From a bacterium (GTDB taxonomy: Bacteria > Cyanobacteriota > Sericytochromatia > S15B-MN24 > UBA4093): a DNA stretch of 64,000 nucleotides. Shown here piece by piece: positions 19,135 to 26,858 of the stretch. The DNA lies in NCBI GenBank assembly GCA_017744355.1, contig JAGIBK010000002.1:541001-605000 (forward strand). The letters run 5' to 3'. Within the stretch, counting starts at the first letter, position 1. Every line of letters starts with the position of its first letter. A program made the position numbers and the translations under genes. The notes below the pieces were generated by a model. The model saw only the letters and a list, made by a program, of their open reading frames with translations, was not told the DNA's origin and made no database searches.

Positions 19135-19557
19135 TGAGAAAACTCCGTATTCTGTAGTCAAAGCGTCACGTGGCGCGGAAAAGTCGCTACCGAGCGCTGT
19201 GCGATGTCCGTCACTCGCCTCGTCCATGCGGATCGCACGTTCAATCGAGATCTCGCGCGTCGACCCTCGCTCTGTCACCTCTCTCTACCTACCCCATGTT
19301 CACCCGCTCATTTCGGGCAATCGAATCAGGCAGGGCCACTCGAAGGACGTTACGCCTTGAATTTGCAACGTTTCGTGGGTCCGATGCCGCGTGTAGCCTT
19401 TGCGCATGGCGTAAGATGTACCTAGCGGCCACGTGGTTGCCCGATTTGCGTCAGCCGTGATGCCGGACCCCTCGACTCTGGTTCAGGCCATCGAGGCTGA
19501 GCTCGGCCAATCGAGGTGTAAGCCCTGTTACTCAATTGACGATCGAAAGGAACCCGT
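19135..19557. other. Intergenic region between tgt and the DEAD-box gene
   Basis: About 420 bases without a gene that I can support. It must hold the divergent promoters of tgt (minus) and the helicase (plus), and it contains a degenerate ychF-tail repeat at 19334-19375. Open frames here lack ribosome-binding sites and read as shadows. Confidence 0.5.
19334..19375 (+). repeat. Degenerate ychF-tail repeat with intact left arm
   Basis: Begins GGCCACTCGAAGG, identical to the arm of the copy at 21889. The following GTTACGCCT...TGCAACGTT aligns codon by codon with the repeat core, but 21 internal bases are missing relative to the 63-base form, and the terminal stop codon is TCG. Confidence 0.55.
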
Positions 19558-20736
19558 TTGTCTTTCCATTTCGAACCCCTCGCGCTGCAGCCCCTTGTTC
19601 TCGAGGGCCTCGCTTCCATGGGCTTCTCGGAGCCGACCCCTGTTCAGCAGCAGGCCATTCCGCTCATCTTGGCGAAGCGCGACGTCATCATCCAGGCCAA
19701 GACGGGGTCCGGAAAGACGCTTGCCTATGGCTTGCCCCTGCTCTCGCGTCTCAAGACCGGTCCGAGGCCTCAGGCACTCGTGATCGTCCCGACGCGTGAG
19801 CTGGCCGCTCAGGTCAGCGAGGCGATCGCCCAGGTGGGAGTCGCATGCGGGCTGCGCGTCGTCGCCCTCTATGGCGGCATGAGCCTGCGTCAGCAGCGAA
19901 AGGCCATTCAAGGCGGTCAGGACATCGTCGTTGGGACGCCGGGCCGGCTCAAGGACCTTGCCGAACGCGACAGCCTGGACCTGAGCGGCATCCGCTTCGT
20001 GGTGCTCGACGAGGCGGATCGCATGTTCGACATGGGCTTTCGCAAGGACATGGACTTCCTGCTTCATGAGACGGGCGAACGCGAGCAGCTCGTGGTCTTG
20101 TCGGCGACCTTCCCTCAGGAGATCGCGAGCCTCGTCCGCAAGCAGATGACGAAGCCCGCCCGGGTGGAGCTCCTGGACGAGGGGGAGGTCCCCGCGAAGC
20201 TCAGCCATTGGTACCTTCGCGTCCCGAAAAAGAAACGCTTTGCCCGCCTGGTATCCCTGCTGCGGGCCGAGAAGCCGGCGCGTGCCATCCTCTTCACCGA
20301 GATGAAGCATGAGACCGAGCACCTCGCGCAATGGCTCGGGCAGAAGGGCGATTTCAAGGTCGGTGCGCTCAATGGCAACATGCCGCAGGTGGACCGCAAC
20401 AAGATGCTCGCCCGCTTCAAGAACGGGGACGTGACGCTGCTCGTGGCCACGGACATCGCGGCACGGGGCCTGGACATCGAGGGTCTCAGCCACGTCTTCC
20501 ATTATTCGATTCCGAAGGTGGTCGACACTTACATCCACCGGAGCGGGCGGACGGCCCGGAACGGCAACGTCGGCAAGACGATCATGCTGGTGGTGCCCGA
20601 ACAGGAAGCGGAATTCGAGGCGATCCAGCGGCGCATCCCGTGCGTGGAATATCCCCACTCTCCGGGGGCGGAAGGCAGCGCCTCGAAGGAGCCGAGCGCC
20701 CCAATCCCCGGTTTGGATAGTGCCCCTTCGCTTTAA
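19558..20736 (+). CDS. DEAD-box ATP-dependent RNA helicase
   Basis: 392 residues from TTG at 19558, with AAAGGA upstream. All helicase motifs are visible: Q motif (TPVQQQAIP), AKTGSGKT, PTRELAAQ, TPGRL, VLDEADRM, LSATFP, and motif VI HRSGRTARNG. RhlE/CshA-like RNA remodelling in ribosome assembly or mRNA decay is the usual role. The extreme C-terminus (SAPSL-stop) is encoded inside a ychF-tail repeat, so the element supplies the last codons and stop. Confidence 0.95.
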   Translation: MSFHFEPLALQPLVLEGLASMGFSEPTPVQQQAIPLILAKRDVIIQAKTGSGKTLAYGLPLLSRLKTGPRPQALVIVPTRELAAQVSEAIAQVGVACGLRVVALYGGMSLRQQRKAIQGGQDIVVGTPGRLKDLAERDSLDLSGIRFVVLDEADRMFDMGFRKDMDFLLHETGEREQLVVLSATFPQEIASLVRKQMTKPARVELLDEGEVPAKLSHWYLRVPKKKRFARLVSLLRAEKPARAILFTEMKHETEHLAQWLGQKGDFKVGALNGNMPQVDRNKMLARFKNGDVTLLVATDIAARGLDIEGLSHVFHYSIPKVVDTYIHRSGRTARNGNVGKTIMLVVPEQEAEFEAIQRRIPCVEYPHSPGAEGSASKEPSAPIPGLDSAPSL

Positions 20737-20743
20737 CGTCTAG
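20720..20743 (+). repeat. ychF-tail repeat core overlapping the helicase stop codon
   Basis: In one frame it reads VPLRFNV-stop; the helicase uses another frame and stops at TAA inside CTTTAACG. The last 18 bases match the ychF end with one deletion and one substitution. The left arm is absent. Confidence 0.55.
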
Positions 20744-20772
20744 TTGTAATGCATGGTTGGGCGGTGGCTGTG

Positions 20773-20801
20773 TTGACTTACGGGTGGACGTCCCAGATAC
20801 T
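20773..20801 (+). promoter_or_regulatory. Promoter of the DUF1801 gene, predicting a leaderless mRNA
   Basis: TTGACT, 17 bases, GATACT. The expected start of transcription is about 20807-20808, the A of the ATG at 20808. No ribosome-binding site precedes that ATG. Confidence 0.55.
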
Positions 20802-20807
20802 GGCCAA

Positions 20808-21164
20808 ATGGCCAGCCAAGATATCGATGCCTATATCGCAAGGCAAGACGAACCCAAACGCAGCACCCTGATTGCTCTCCGAAAGACCATTCTTGAGATT
20901 GTCCCGGACGCCGAAGAGTGCATCTCTTACGGGCTACCAGCCTTTCGGATCGAAGGCAAGGTCGTTGCGGGTTTCGGGGCGTTCAAAAACCACCTCAGTT
21001 ACCTGCCGCACAGCGGCTCGGTGTTCTTGCAGATGGCGGAAGACTTGACGTCATATTCATGGTCAAGTGGCGCCCTGCAGTTTCCCATCGACACGCCGCT
21101 TCCGAAACAGCTCGTTGCGAAACTGATCGCCCTCAAACTGCAGCAGATCAGGGCGAAGGAGTAG
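20808..21164 (+). CDS. DUF1801 domain protein
   Basis: 118 residues from ATG at 20808, chosen because the family N-terminus (DIDAYIARQDEPKRSTLIALRK, read as two parts) begins there. The conserved ISYGLPAFRIEGKVVAGF and HLSYLPHSG segments are typical of DUF1801/YdhG-like proteins, a small alpha-beta fold related to frataxin-like iron proteins in some annotations. Function unproven. A single-gene unit bounded by ychF-tail repeats on both sides. Confidence 0.88.
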   Translation: MASQDIDAYIARQDEPKRSTLIALRKTILEIVPDAEECISYGLPAFRIEGKVVAGFGAFKNHLSYLPHSGSVFLQMAEDLTSYSWSSGALQFPIDTPLPKQLVAKLIALKLQQIRAKE

Positions 21165-21175
21165 CCTCCAATAGC

Positions 21176-21238
21176 GGCCACTCAAATGATTGAACCACTT
21201 GGAAGTGGATCGTCATGCACTTCCGCTTCAACGTCTAT
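21176..21238 (+). repeat. Full 63-bp ychF-tail repeat
   Basis: Arm GGCCACTCAAATGATTG, then a hairpin GGAAGTG/CACTTCC, then the core, 25 of 27 bases identical to the ychF end (VMHFRFNV, with the stop changed to TAT). It starts 12 bases after the DUF1801 stop. It is the copy closest to ychF outside ychF itself, together with that at 29971. Confidence 0.85.
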
Positions 21239-21402
21239 GTGAGGTATACTTCGCCCGAGCAATCGAGCATTCAAGGACAAGTATGTTCCCGGTTCCGGCG
21301 TCCTGACACCTTGACTGCGCCCTTTTTGTCCAGTGACTTCGGTAAACGGTAGGGGCGAGGCGTTGTAGCATCGGGAATGCAGAGACGTGAGGAAAGGTAG
21401 CA

Positions 21403-21867
21403 ATGTCCAAGGTCGTTGATTTTAAGAATGTGTCGACGGAGGGGCTGGAGTCTTCCCCCGTGGCAACCGCGCTCGCGGGACTTCGTGCCAATGAAGCCCG
21501 GTATTTCATGAACAAATACAACCATGAATTCAGAGTAACTGCGGCCAGCGAAAGCCAGGACATTCTGGATTATGTCAACCGTATTCTCAAGGACGAACGC
21601 GATATTGAAATCGCCGCCAAGCCCCTGGAGACCTCGAGGTTTCAGGTTGAAAACATCAAATGGACCTACGTCTTTTACGAAGATGGTCTCGAAATCAACG
21701 TTCTGTACACGATTGATGACCCTAAGAAGCGAGCCGTTGGCATCAAGCTTTCAGATGGGATGGAAGTGCCGAGTGAGCTAGTCGAGAAATTCAAGTTTGC
21801 CAGGCAGAAGTCCAAGCTGGCCGGCACCATTCGGGGTTCCTATTTCGTAATCAAGCGCGAATACTAG
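21403..21867 (+). CDS. Hypothetical protein, 154 residues
   Basis: ATG at 21403 follows GAGGAAAGG. A soluble protein with no signal or membrane segment, rich in alternating strands (FRVTAASESQDILDYVNRI; WTYVFYEDGLEINVLYTID; GTIRGSYFVIKREY). Base composition is visibly less GC-rich than its neighbours, which suggests recent acquisition. It is the only gene between two full 63-bp repeats, like a one-gene cassette. I do not recognise the family. Confidence 0.75.
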   Translation: MSKVVDFKNVSTEGLESSPVATALAGLRANEARYFMNKYNHEFRVTAASESQDILDYVNRILKDERDIEIAAKPLETSRFQVENIKWTYVFYEDGLEINVLYTIDDPKKRAVGIKLSDGMEVPSELVEKFKFARQKSKLAGTIRGSYFVIKREY

Positions 21868-21888
21868 GCAACACCTGTCGAGGGCAGT

Positions 21889-21951
21889 GGCCACTCGAAG
21901 GAATGAACAGCTCTGAACTGTGTCGTCATGCCTTTTGGATTCAACGCGTAA
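21889..21951 (+). repeat. Full 63-bp ychF-tail repeat
   Basis: Begins GGCCACTCGAAGGAATG 21 bases after the upstream gene and ends with codons VMPFGFNA and TAA. About 18 of 27 core bases match ychF. The left-arm spacing to the core is the same as at 21176, 25702, 29971 and 31685. Confidence 0.8.
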
Positions 21952-21977
21952 CCAAGTTTGAGACCGAGCCATGATGC

Positions 21978-22021
21978 CGGTCGGGCCACCGATTCCAAGC
22001 TTGGAATCGGTGGCCCGACCG
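21978..22021. terminator. 44-bp perfect palindrome, terminator
   Basis: 22-base arms (CGGTCGGGCCACCGATTCCAAG) meet without a loop, followed on the plus strand by TTTGATTTT. It lies directly after a repeat copy and 27 bases from the end of the minus-strand hydrolase gene. Confidence 0.8.
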
Positions 22022-22048
22022 TTTGATTTTGCCGAGGATCGCGCAGAA

Positions 22049-22867
22049 CTACCGGAAGAATGCCCTCAACACAGGTGCCAGGACCTGCGCCTTGACCGCA
22101 TGCGTCTGGCCCGGAAGGCTCTGGTACTCCGCGCCAAGCAGTTCCGACAGCGCCTTTGCGCCATTGTGCATCCATGCCTGGCTCTTGCCGCCGGCGATGA
22201 CCAGCGTGGGAATCTCAATCTTGGTCCAGCGATCGCGAGGTAGTGGCTTGCCTGCCTGCGTGCCGCCGAGGATGCGGTAGTCATGGGGCAGCGTCGCGGC
22301 CGCCTTCTTGGTCTTTTCCCAGCCGGGAAAGAACGGCATCACGGCGACGAGCGGCGCAGGCATGCCCACCGACTTCATGAACAATTTGGCTGCGTCGCCC
22401 GGTCTTCCCTGGGCCACGCACGCTTCCAGGGTCTCGACGAAGCCCTCCGGGAGAGGCGCGCGGGTGTCATCCACGATGAAAGGCGCCTCGTAAATGGCAA
22501 GCTTGGTGATGCCGGGCAGGCGGTTGGCCGCTTCCAGCGCCAGCACTCCCCCCGATGACATGCCAAACACATGAGCCGAGCCGCCGGCGGCTTGGATCAA
22601 TGCCTGAAGGTCCTCGACCTCGCGCAGCGGGTCGTAGGGGTGGGTATTGCCGCTCTCACCGCGCCCGCGCCGGTCGTAGCGGTAAACCGTAAAATCGGTT
22701 ATCAGGTGCTCTGAAAGCTCGGCCATCGGGCCCATTTCGCGCGAGCACATCGCGCCGTCCACCAAGACCAGCGCGGGGCCCGACCCGGCTCGCTCGTAGG
22801 CGATCGCTGTCCCGTCGCGCGAGGTCACAGTGCTTGTTTCCTGGGTGCTCGTCGCCAGCTGCGTCAT
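22049..22867 (-). CDS. Alpha/beta hydrolase
   Basis: 272 residues from ATG at 22867 (AAGGAGG upstream; an ATG six bases earlier abuts that site). The nucleophile elbow is GMSSGG (Ser), with YRYDRRGRGESG before it and the catalytic His in GQTHAVKA near the C-terminus. Substrate unknown; it resembles small esterase/haloperoxidase-like hydrolases. Last gene of an ArsR-SRPBCC-hydrolase unit, 11 bases after the SRPBCC gene. Confidence 0.9.
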   Translation of the reverse strand: MTQLATSTQETSTVTSRDGTAIAYERAGSGPALVLVDGAMCSREMGPMAELSEHLITDFTVYRYDRRGRGESGNTHPYDPLREVEDLQALIQAAGGSAHVFGMSSGGVLALEAANRLPGITKLAIYEAPFIVDDTRAPLPEGFVETLEACVAQGRPGDAAKLFMKSVGMPAPLVAVMPFFPGWEKTKKAAATLPHDYRILGGTQAGKPLPRDRWTKIEIPTLVIAGGKSQAWMHNGAKALSELLGAEYQSLPGQTHAVKAQVLAPVLRAFFR

Positions 22868-22878
22868 GGTCATCCTCC

Positions 22879-23337
22879 TTACGCCAACGCGGTGGCGAGC
22901 TTGTCGAATGCGGCGCGGAACCCGTTCCTCGCCCCGTCAATCTGGGTATCCAGCGGGTAGCCCGAATGCTCGAAGACCATACGGGTCTGATCACCTTCCG
23001 CTTTGAATTGCACCCGTATGGTGAGCGGGTAGCCCGCAAAGAAGTCGTTCCGGTTCTCGTGAGGCGCGTGGGGCTGATAGATCACCAACTCATGCGGCCG
23101 ATTGACCACCTCGAAGACGCCATCCTCGTAGAAGCGCACGCCGTCAGGGCAGACCAAGGTGAAGGCCAGCCGCCCGCCCGGCCTGGGATCCAGCTCATGC
23201 ACCACAGCGTCCAGTCCCGGAAATGGGCAGATCCAGCTAGCGAACTCCTCCGGCGTCGTCCAAGCCGCCCACAGATCTTCGGGCGTGCAATCAAACAAGC
23301 GCTCGATGTGAAGTGACTGGGTCTGGCGCAAGGTCAC
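22879..23337 (-). CDS. SRPBCC (AHSA1-like) domain protein
   Basis: 152 residues with the Activator-of-Hsp90-like helix-grip fold: FDCTPEDLWAAWTTPEEF at the start, RPGGRLAFTLVCPDG in the middle and the C-terminal helix GFRAAFDKLATAL. These proteins have a hydrophobic ligand cavity and are commonly encoded next to an ArsR repressor. Here the start overlaps the ArsR stop by four bases. A paralogous pair lies at 38489-39321. Confidence 0.9.
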   Translation of the reverse strand: MTLRQTQSLHIERLFDCTPEDLWAAWTTPEEFASWICPFPGLDAVVHELDPRPGGRLAFTLVCPDGVRFYEDGVFEVVNRPHELVIYQPHAPHENRNDFFAGYPLTIRVQFKAEGDQTRMVFEHSGYPLDTQIDGARNGFRAAFDKLATALA

Positions 23338-23663
23338 GGGGCGGGATCCTCCTTTTGCTGTTTCTTTTGAGCGAGGTGGGCGGCGAGCTTATCGAACCGG
23401 GCATCCCAGATATGGCGGTACTCGTTCATCCAGTCCCCCAACTCGCGGAAGGGCTCGGGGCGAAGGGAATACCAACGTCGCTGGCCCTCATTCCGAACGT
23501 TCACGAAGCCGGCGTCGAACATGATGCGTAACTGCTTGGACACGCCCGGCTGGCCCAGCCCGACCTCCTCGGCGAGTTGACTCACGGAGCGCTCGCCCTG
23601 GCGCATCGCCTGGATCAGGTGGCGCCGGGAGGGCTCGGATATGACGTCGAAGACGTCGAGCAT
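23334..23663 (-). CDS. ArsR-family transcriptional repressor
   Basis: 109 residues from ATG at 23663, chosen because GGAGG lies seven bases upstream. Winged-helix features: DVISEPSRRHLIQAM, then SVSQLAEEVGLGQPGVSKQL (recognition helix) and GQRRWYSL. No metal-binding cysteines are visible, so it is of the ligand-type found with AHSA1 proteins. It heads the unit, and a palindromic operator lies upstream at 23695-23720. Confidence 0.9.
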   Translation of the reverse strand: MLDVFDVISEPSRRHLIQAMRQGERSVSQLAEEVGLGQPGVSKQLRIMFDAGFVNVRNEGQRRWYSLRPEPFRELGDWMNEYRHIWDARFDKLAAHLAQKKQQKEDPAP

Positions 23664-23694
23664 GGTGCGGACCTCCATTAAGTTCGCCTGTCTC

Positions 23695-23720
23695 GATATA
23701 TTGCTATACGGCAATATATC
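23695..23720 (-). promoter_or_regulatory. ArsR operator overlapping its promoter
   Basis: Perfect inverted repeat GATATATTGC / GCAATATATC around TATACG, 31 bases upstream of the ArsR start. On the minus strand a TTGACG (-35) lies just before it, so the operator fills the spacer and -10 of the promoter. A further half site GCAATATTT follows. Consistent with autorepression. Confidence 0.7.
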
Positions 23721-23871
23721 CGTCAAGCAATATTTCTCGGCAAGCTGAACCAAAGGGTGCCAGCATCACCTGGATGGAGGGTGAGCCCACCGTGATGCAT
23801 TACAGAAGCGCACGAACGGTACCAAGCGACTCCTGTTCCGAGCATCCCAGGGAATCAGGCGTAGAACGAGG

Positions 23872-24546
23872 CTACGCCTGTTTGCGACTCCGTTCGAGAC
23901 CGTCGAGGATGAGATCGAGCCCGAACATGAACTCATTGGCGTAGGCGTAGCCCGGCTGCATGACGTGCCCCAAGGCAAACTCGGTGAGGTGGGGGTAGGC
24001 GCCGGCGGGCATGTGCTCGAAGAAGGCCGTCAATTCTTCTACAGGCACTTTCGTGGTGTCGAACGGCAGGCTCAGCTCTTGCAGCGCAAAGCCGTAAATG
24101 TAGGTGTCGATGGCCGAATACGCATGCGCGGTCATCTCCAGAGAGAAGCCCGCCTTTCGAAGCATCCCCAGGACCGCGTCGTGGTGATGGAACGTCGCGG
24201 GGCCCGGCTTGCGTCGCGACTCCATGAGTCCAATGGCCCAGGGGTGTCGCAAGAGCGCGGCACGGGCCGAGGTGGCCCGCAGGCGCATGGCCGTCCGCCA
24301 GTCTGCCTCCTCGGTGGGGAGGTCGATCTCGCTGAACACGACGTCGACCATGCCATCGAGGATCTCTTCCTTGTTGGCCACGTGGTAGTACAGCGACATC
24401 GCCTCCACCCCGAGCTTCTCCGCGAGTTTGCGCATCGAGAGGGAAGCGACGCCTTTCTCGTCGGCAAGCAGCACGGCAGTGCGCATGACCCGCTCCTTGT
24501 TCAATGGGACGCGGGGCTCGGAGCCTGGATCAATCTTTGCGGCCAT
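23872..24546 (-). CDS. TetR-family transcriptional repressor
   Basis: 224 residues. N-terminal HTH (TAVLLADEKGVASLSMRKLA, then LGVEAMSLYYHVANKEEIL) and the all-helical C-terminal domain of the TetR_C type (LLRHPWAIGLMESRRKPGP; GYAYANEFMFGLDLILDGL). It is divergent from the MDR dehydrogenase at 24692 and both share the operator at 24587-24619, so this is a typical inducer-responsive pair. The inducer is unknown. Confidence 0.92.
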   Translation of the reverse strand: MAAKIDPGSEPRVPLNKERVMRTAVLLADEKGVASLSMRKLAEKLGVEAMSLYYHVANKEEILDGMVDVVFSEIDLPTEEADWRTAMRLRATSARAALLRHPWAIGLMESRRKPGPATFHHHDAVLGMLRKAGFSLEMTAHAYSAIDTYIYGFALQELSLPFDTTKVPVEELTAFFEHMPAGAYPHLTEFALGHVMQPGYAYANEFMFGLDLILDGLERSRKQA

Positions 24547-24579
24547 GGGTCTCCTCTTGGTTCCGCGGGAAATCCTTTC

Positions 24580-24619
24580 TTGACATCTTACACCGTAAGG
24601 CCTAGTCTTACGGTGTAAG
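24580..24619 (+). promoter_or_regulatory. Promoter with paired TetR operators
   Basis: TTGACA (24580), 17 bases, TAGTCT (24603). Over it lies CTTACACCGTAAG, GCCTAGT, CTTACGGTGTAAG: each 13-mer is itself nearly palindromic and the two are reverse complements, giving two adjacent repressor sites. Binding would block transcription of the dehydrogenase gene and probably of tetR. Confidence 0.75.
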
Positions 24620-24691
24620 GTTGCCCGTCAGGGCGGGGCCGATCCCAATATGGAGGGCTCTCAGCGCGTGAGCGAGGAAGGGGACAGCACC

Positions 24692-25672
24692 ATGAAGGCC
24701 GCCGTTTACCGTCAATATGGTTCTCCGGAAGTGGTCCGCATCGAGGAGGTGGCCAAGCCCGAGCCGAAGGACGATGAGGTCTTGATCAGGGTCAAGGCCA
24801 GCACCGTGTCGTCTGGCGACTGGAGAGCTCGCAGCCTCAAAATGCCGGCCGGGTTCGGTCTTTTCGCCCGCCCGGTGTTCGGGATGTTTGGCCCGCGCAA
24901 GGCGATCCTCGGCACCGAGCTCGCCGGGGAGATCGAGGCGGTCGGCAAGGCCGTCACCAAGTTCAAGGTCGGCGACGCCGTGTTCGCGTTCTCAGGCTTC
25001 GGGATGGGTTGCCACGCTGAGTACCGGACCATGCCCGAAGACGGGCCGCTCGTCCCCATGCCGGCCGGTGTTGGCTTCGAAGAAGCGGCGGCGATCTCGT
25101 TCGGCGGCAACACGGCGCTCTACTATCTGCGCGACCTCGGGAAGATAGCGGCAGGCGACGAGGTCCTCATCATCGGGGCGTCCGGTGCCGTGGGCAGCGC
25201 CGCAGTACAACTCGCCAAGCACTTCGACGCCGTGGTCACCGCAGTGACGAGCACGCCCAACGTGGAGCGGGTTATCAAACTCGGAGCCGATCGCGTCATC
25301 GACTACACGAAGACAAGTTTCCTGGACGACGGCAAGCAGTACGACCTCATCTTCGACACCGTCGGGAGCACCGAGTACTCCGCCTGCCACGTGGCGCTGA
25401 AGGAAGAAGGACGCCTCCTGCTCTGCGGTGCGAGCTTGCCGCAGATGCTCAAATCCAACTGGGATGCGAAGTCGAGCAAGCAGAAAGTCTTCGCGGGGGC
25501 GGCCTCGGAGCGCGTGGAGAACCTCCGTTACCTCAAGGAGCTGGTGGAATCGGGTCAGTACCGGCCATTGATTGACCGTTCCTATCCACTGGATCAAATC
25601 GTCGACGCGCACGCCTACGCTGAAACTGGGCGCAAACGCGGCAGCGTCGTGATCACCATGGCGCGAGCCTGA
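24692..25672 (+). CDS. Zinc-independent MDR dehydrogenase / quinone oxidoreductase
   Basis: 326 residues from ATG at 24692 (GAGGAAGGGG upstream). Medium-chain dehydrogenase fold: YRQYGSPEVVRIEEV at the N-terminus, GTELAGEIEAVG, and the NADPH-binding IIGASGAVGSAAVQLAKH. The structural zinc cysteines are missing, as in quinone oxidoreductases of the QOR/RTN4I1-like group. Expression is probably controlled by the divergent TetR protein. Confidence 0.92.
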   Translation: MKAAVYRQYGSPEVVRIEEVAKPEPKDDEVLIRVKASTVSSGDWRARSLKMPAGFGLFARPVFGMFGPRKAILGTELAGEIEAVGKAVTKFKVGDAVFAFSGFGMGCHAEYRTMPEDGPLVPMPAGVGFEEAAAISFGGNTALYYLRDLGKIAAGDEVLIIGASGAVGSAAVQLAKHFDAVVTAVTSTPNVERVIKLGADRVIDYTKTSFLDDGKQYDLIFDTVGSTEYSACHVALKEEGRLLLCGASLPQMLKSNWDAKSSKQKVFAGAASERVENLRYLKELVESGQYRPLIDRSYPLDQIVDAHAYAETGRKRGSVVITMARA

Positions 25673-25701
25673 TTAGCCAAGAGCGCTGATGGTTCACAAG
25701 T

Positions 25702-25764
25702 GACCACTCGAACCATTGCACCGACATAAAGTGCGGTATCAGGCATTTTAGATTCAACATTTAT
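25702..25764 (+). repeat. Full 63-bp ychF-tail repeat
   Basis: Arm GACCACTCGAACC, a 7-bp stem AAAGTGC/GCATTTT (one G-T pair), and a core reading IRHFRFNIY. About 17 of 27 core bases match ychF. It begins 29 bases after the dehydrogenase stop. Note that the base change in the core keeps the stem through a wobble pair. Confidence 0.75.
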
Positions 25765-25788
25765 GGAGTGTTTTCAGCGTTCCACATC

Positions 25789-25816
25789 GAGGACTTGGCC
25801 AGTCGGCCAAGTCCTC
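25789..25816. terminator. Terminator after repeat copy
   Basis: A 12-bp stem GAGGACTTGGCC/GGCCAAGTCCTC with loop AGTC and a T-rich tail on the plus strand. Lies between the convergent dehydrogenase and cupin genes. Confidence 0.85.
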
Positions 25817-25849
25817 TTGTTGTCTTCTCTTGTGGCCTAGGTCGGGGCC

Positions 25850-26332
25850 CTAGCGACCTCGCGGATCGTCAGCAGGATTCACGTAGTGGATCTCCCATGG
25901 CCCAATGCCGTGAAGCTGGATAATCGACTCACCCGTGCTCACCGCAAAGTGACGGTGCCCTTTCGGGATATAGGCAAAGGAACCGGGCGGCATCTCGCGA
26001 AGTGCCTTCGGGTCGAAACGCTCACCATGCCCCAGTTGGAACCCTCCCTCAAGTACGGTGATATGCTCCACATTCGGATGCCAATGGGGCGGGATTCGAT
26101 AACCTGCTGGAAGCTTGAGGCGCAGCGTGAACTGACCCGGCTTGCTTGGATCGCCTTCCAGCACCACCGACTTGGCGCCTGCCGGCAGCCCTTGAGGTCC
26201 TTTGCCCCATTGCAACGCTGAAGGAACAAAGATGCTCAGCTCTGTTCCAGTGGGCGAGTTTGCGGAGCTATTGGCCGGACTCGGCATCCCAAAGAGTACG
26301 AGTCCGGCGAGCAGGAAAGTCCTTGCTTTCAT
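25850..26332 (-). CDS. Exported cupin-domain protein
   Basis: 160 residues from ATG at 26332. A signal peptide (ARTFLLAGLVLFGMPSPA) precedes a single cupin barrel: metal ligands in PPHWHPNVEHITVLEG and the second motif PPGSFAYIPKGHRHFA. The His-x-His...Glu...His set is complete, so it probably binds a metal. ChrR/quercetinase-like cupins look similar, but I cannot assign the substrate. A single-gene unit, convergent with the dehydrogenase. Confidence 0.85.
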   Translation of the reverse strand: MKARTFLLAGLVLFGMPSPANSSANSPTGTELSIFVPSALQWGKGPQGLPAGAKSVVLEGDPSKPGQFTLRLKLPAGYRIPPHWHPNVEHITVLEGGFQLGHGERFDPKALREMPPGSFAYIPKGHRHFAVSTGESIIQLHGIGPWEIHYVNPADDPRGR

Positions 26333-26441
26333 CACGACACCTCACAATCTCCGGGATTCGGCCCGACCTTAGCATTCCGTGGCGGATTCATTTTCGGCGT
26401 TTTGGATAAAATCGCCACGGAGGCCCTGTCAAGGTAACTGG

Positions 26442-26472
26442 GGCCACTTGCAAGCGGATGATCGTCGTTTAA
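26442..26472 (+). repeat. Truncated ychF-tail repeat (arm only)
   Basis: GGCCACTTGCAAGCGG followed by GATCGTC and GTTTAAG. The arm and the GTC at the head of the core are recognisable; most of the core is gone. Low certainty on its own, but its position between gene units fits the array. Confidence 0.4.
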
Positions 26473-26609
26473 GACCAGGAAGGCAGCTCAATCAATCGAG
26501 CGAAGGCGGTGGAGCTTCCCTTGGCAACGCAATCTCCTGCGTTGCTTTGAACGAAAAACGGAACTACGATCCTGGGAAAGACCCCTGACGCGCGGGAAAG
26601 GAGAGTGCG

Positions 26610-26831
26610 ATGCGCATGCCTGACCATCGATCGGACCCGGATGACCAGACCAGTCGCGGCCAGGGCGGCACGATCAGCGGCGCGGAGACCTTCGTTGCCC
26701 CTGTGGAGACCCTCAAGAAGCCAGTGGCTGAGGCTGACCTCACCCCCTCGGAGACGCCCCCCGACACCGAGCGGGGCGGGCAGCGAATCTCTGGCCCCGG
26801 CGCCAACGACCTTACCCGCGGATTGCCGTAG
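26610..26831 (+). CDS. Small hydrophilic hypothetical protein
   Basis: 73 residues from ATG at 26610 with AAAGGAGAG upstream. Rich in Asp, Glu, Pro, Thr and Gly (PDHRSDPDDQTSRGQGG; TPSETPPDTERGGQR), probably disordered. No family recognised. It is convergent with the DyP peroxidase gene with a 27-base gap. The ribosome-binding site is the main argument for reality. Confidence 0.55.
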   Translation: MRMPDHRSDPDDQTSRGQGGTISGAETFVAPVETLKKPVAEADLTPSETPPDTERGGQRISGPGANDLTRGLP

Positions 26832-26858
26832 CCACTAATCCTTCACGAGCGCGCGGCC

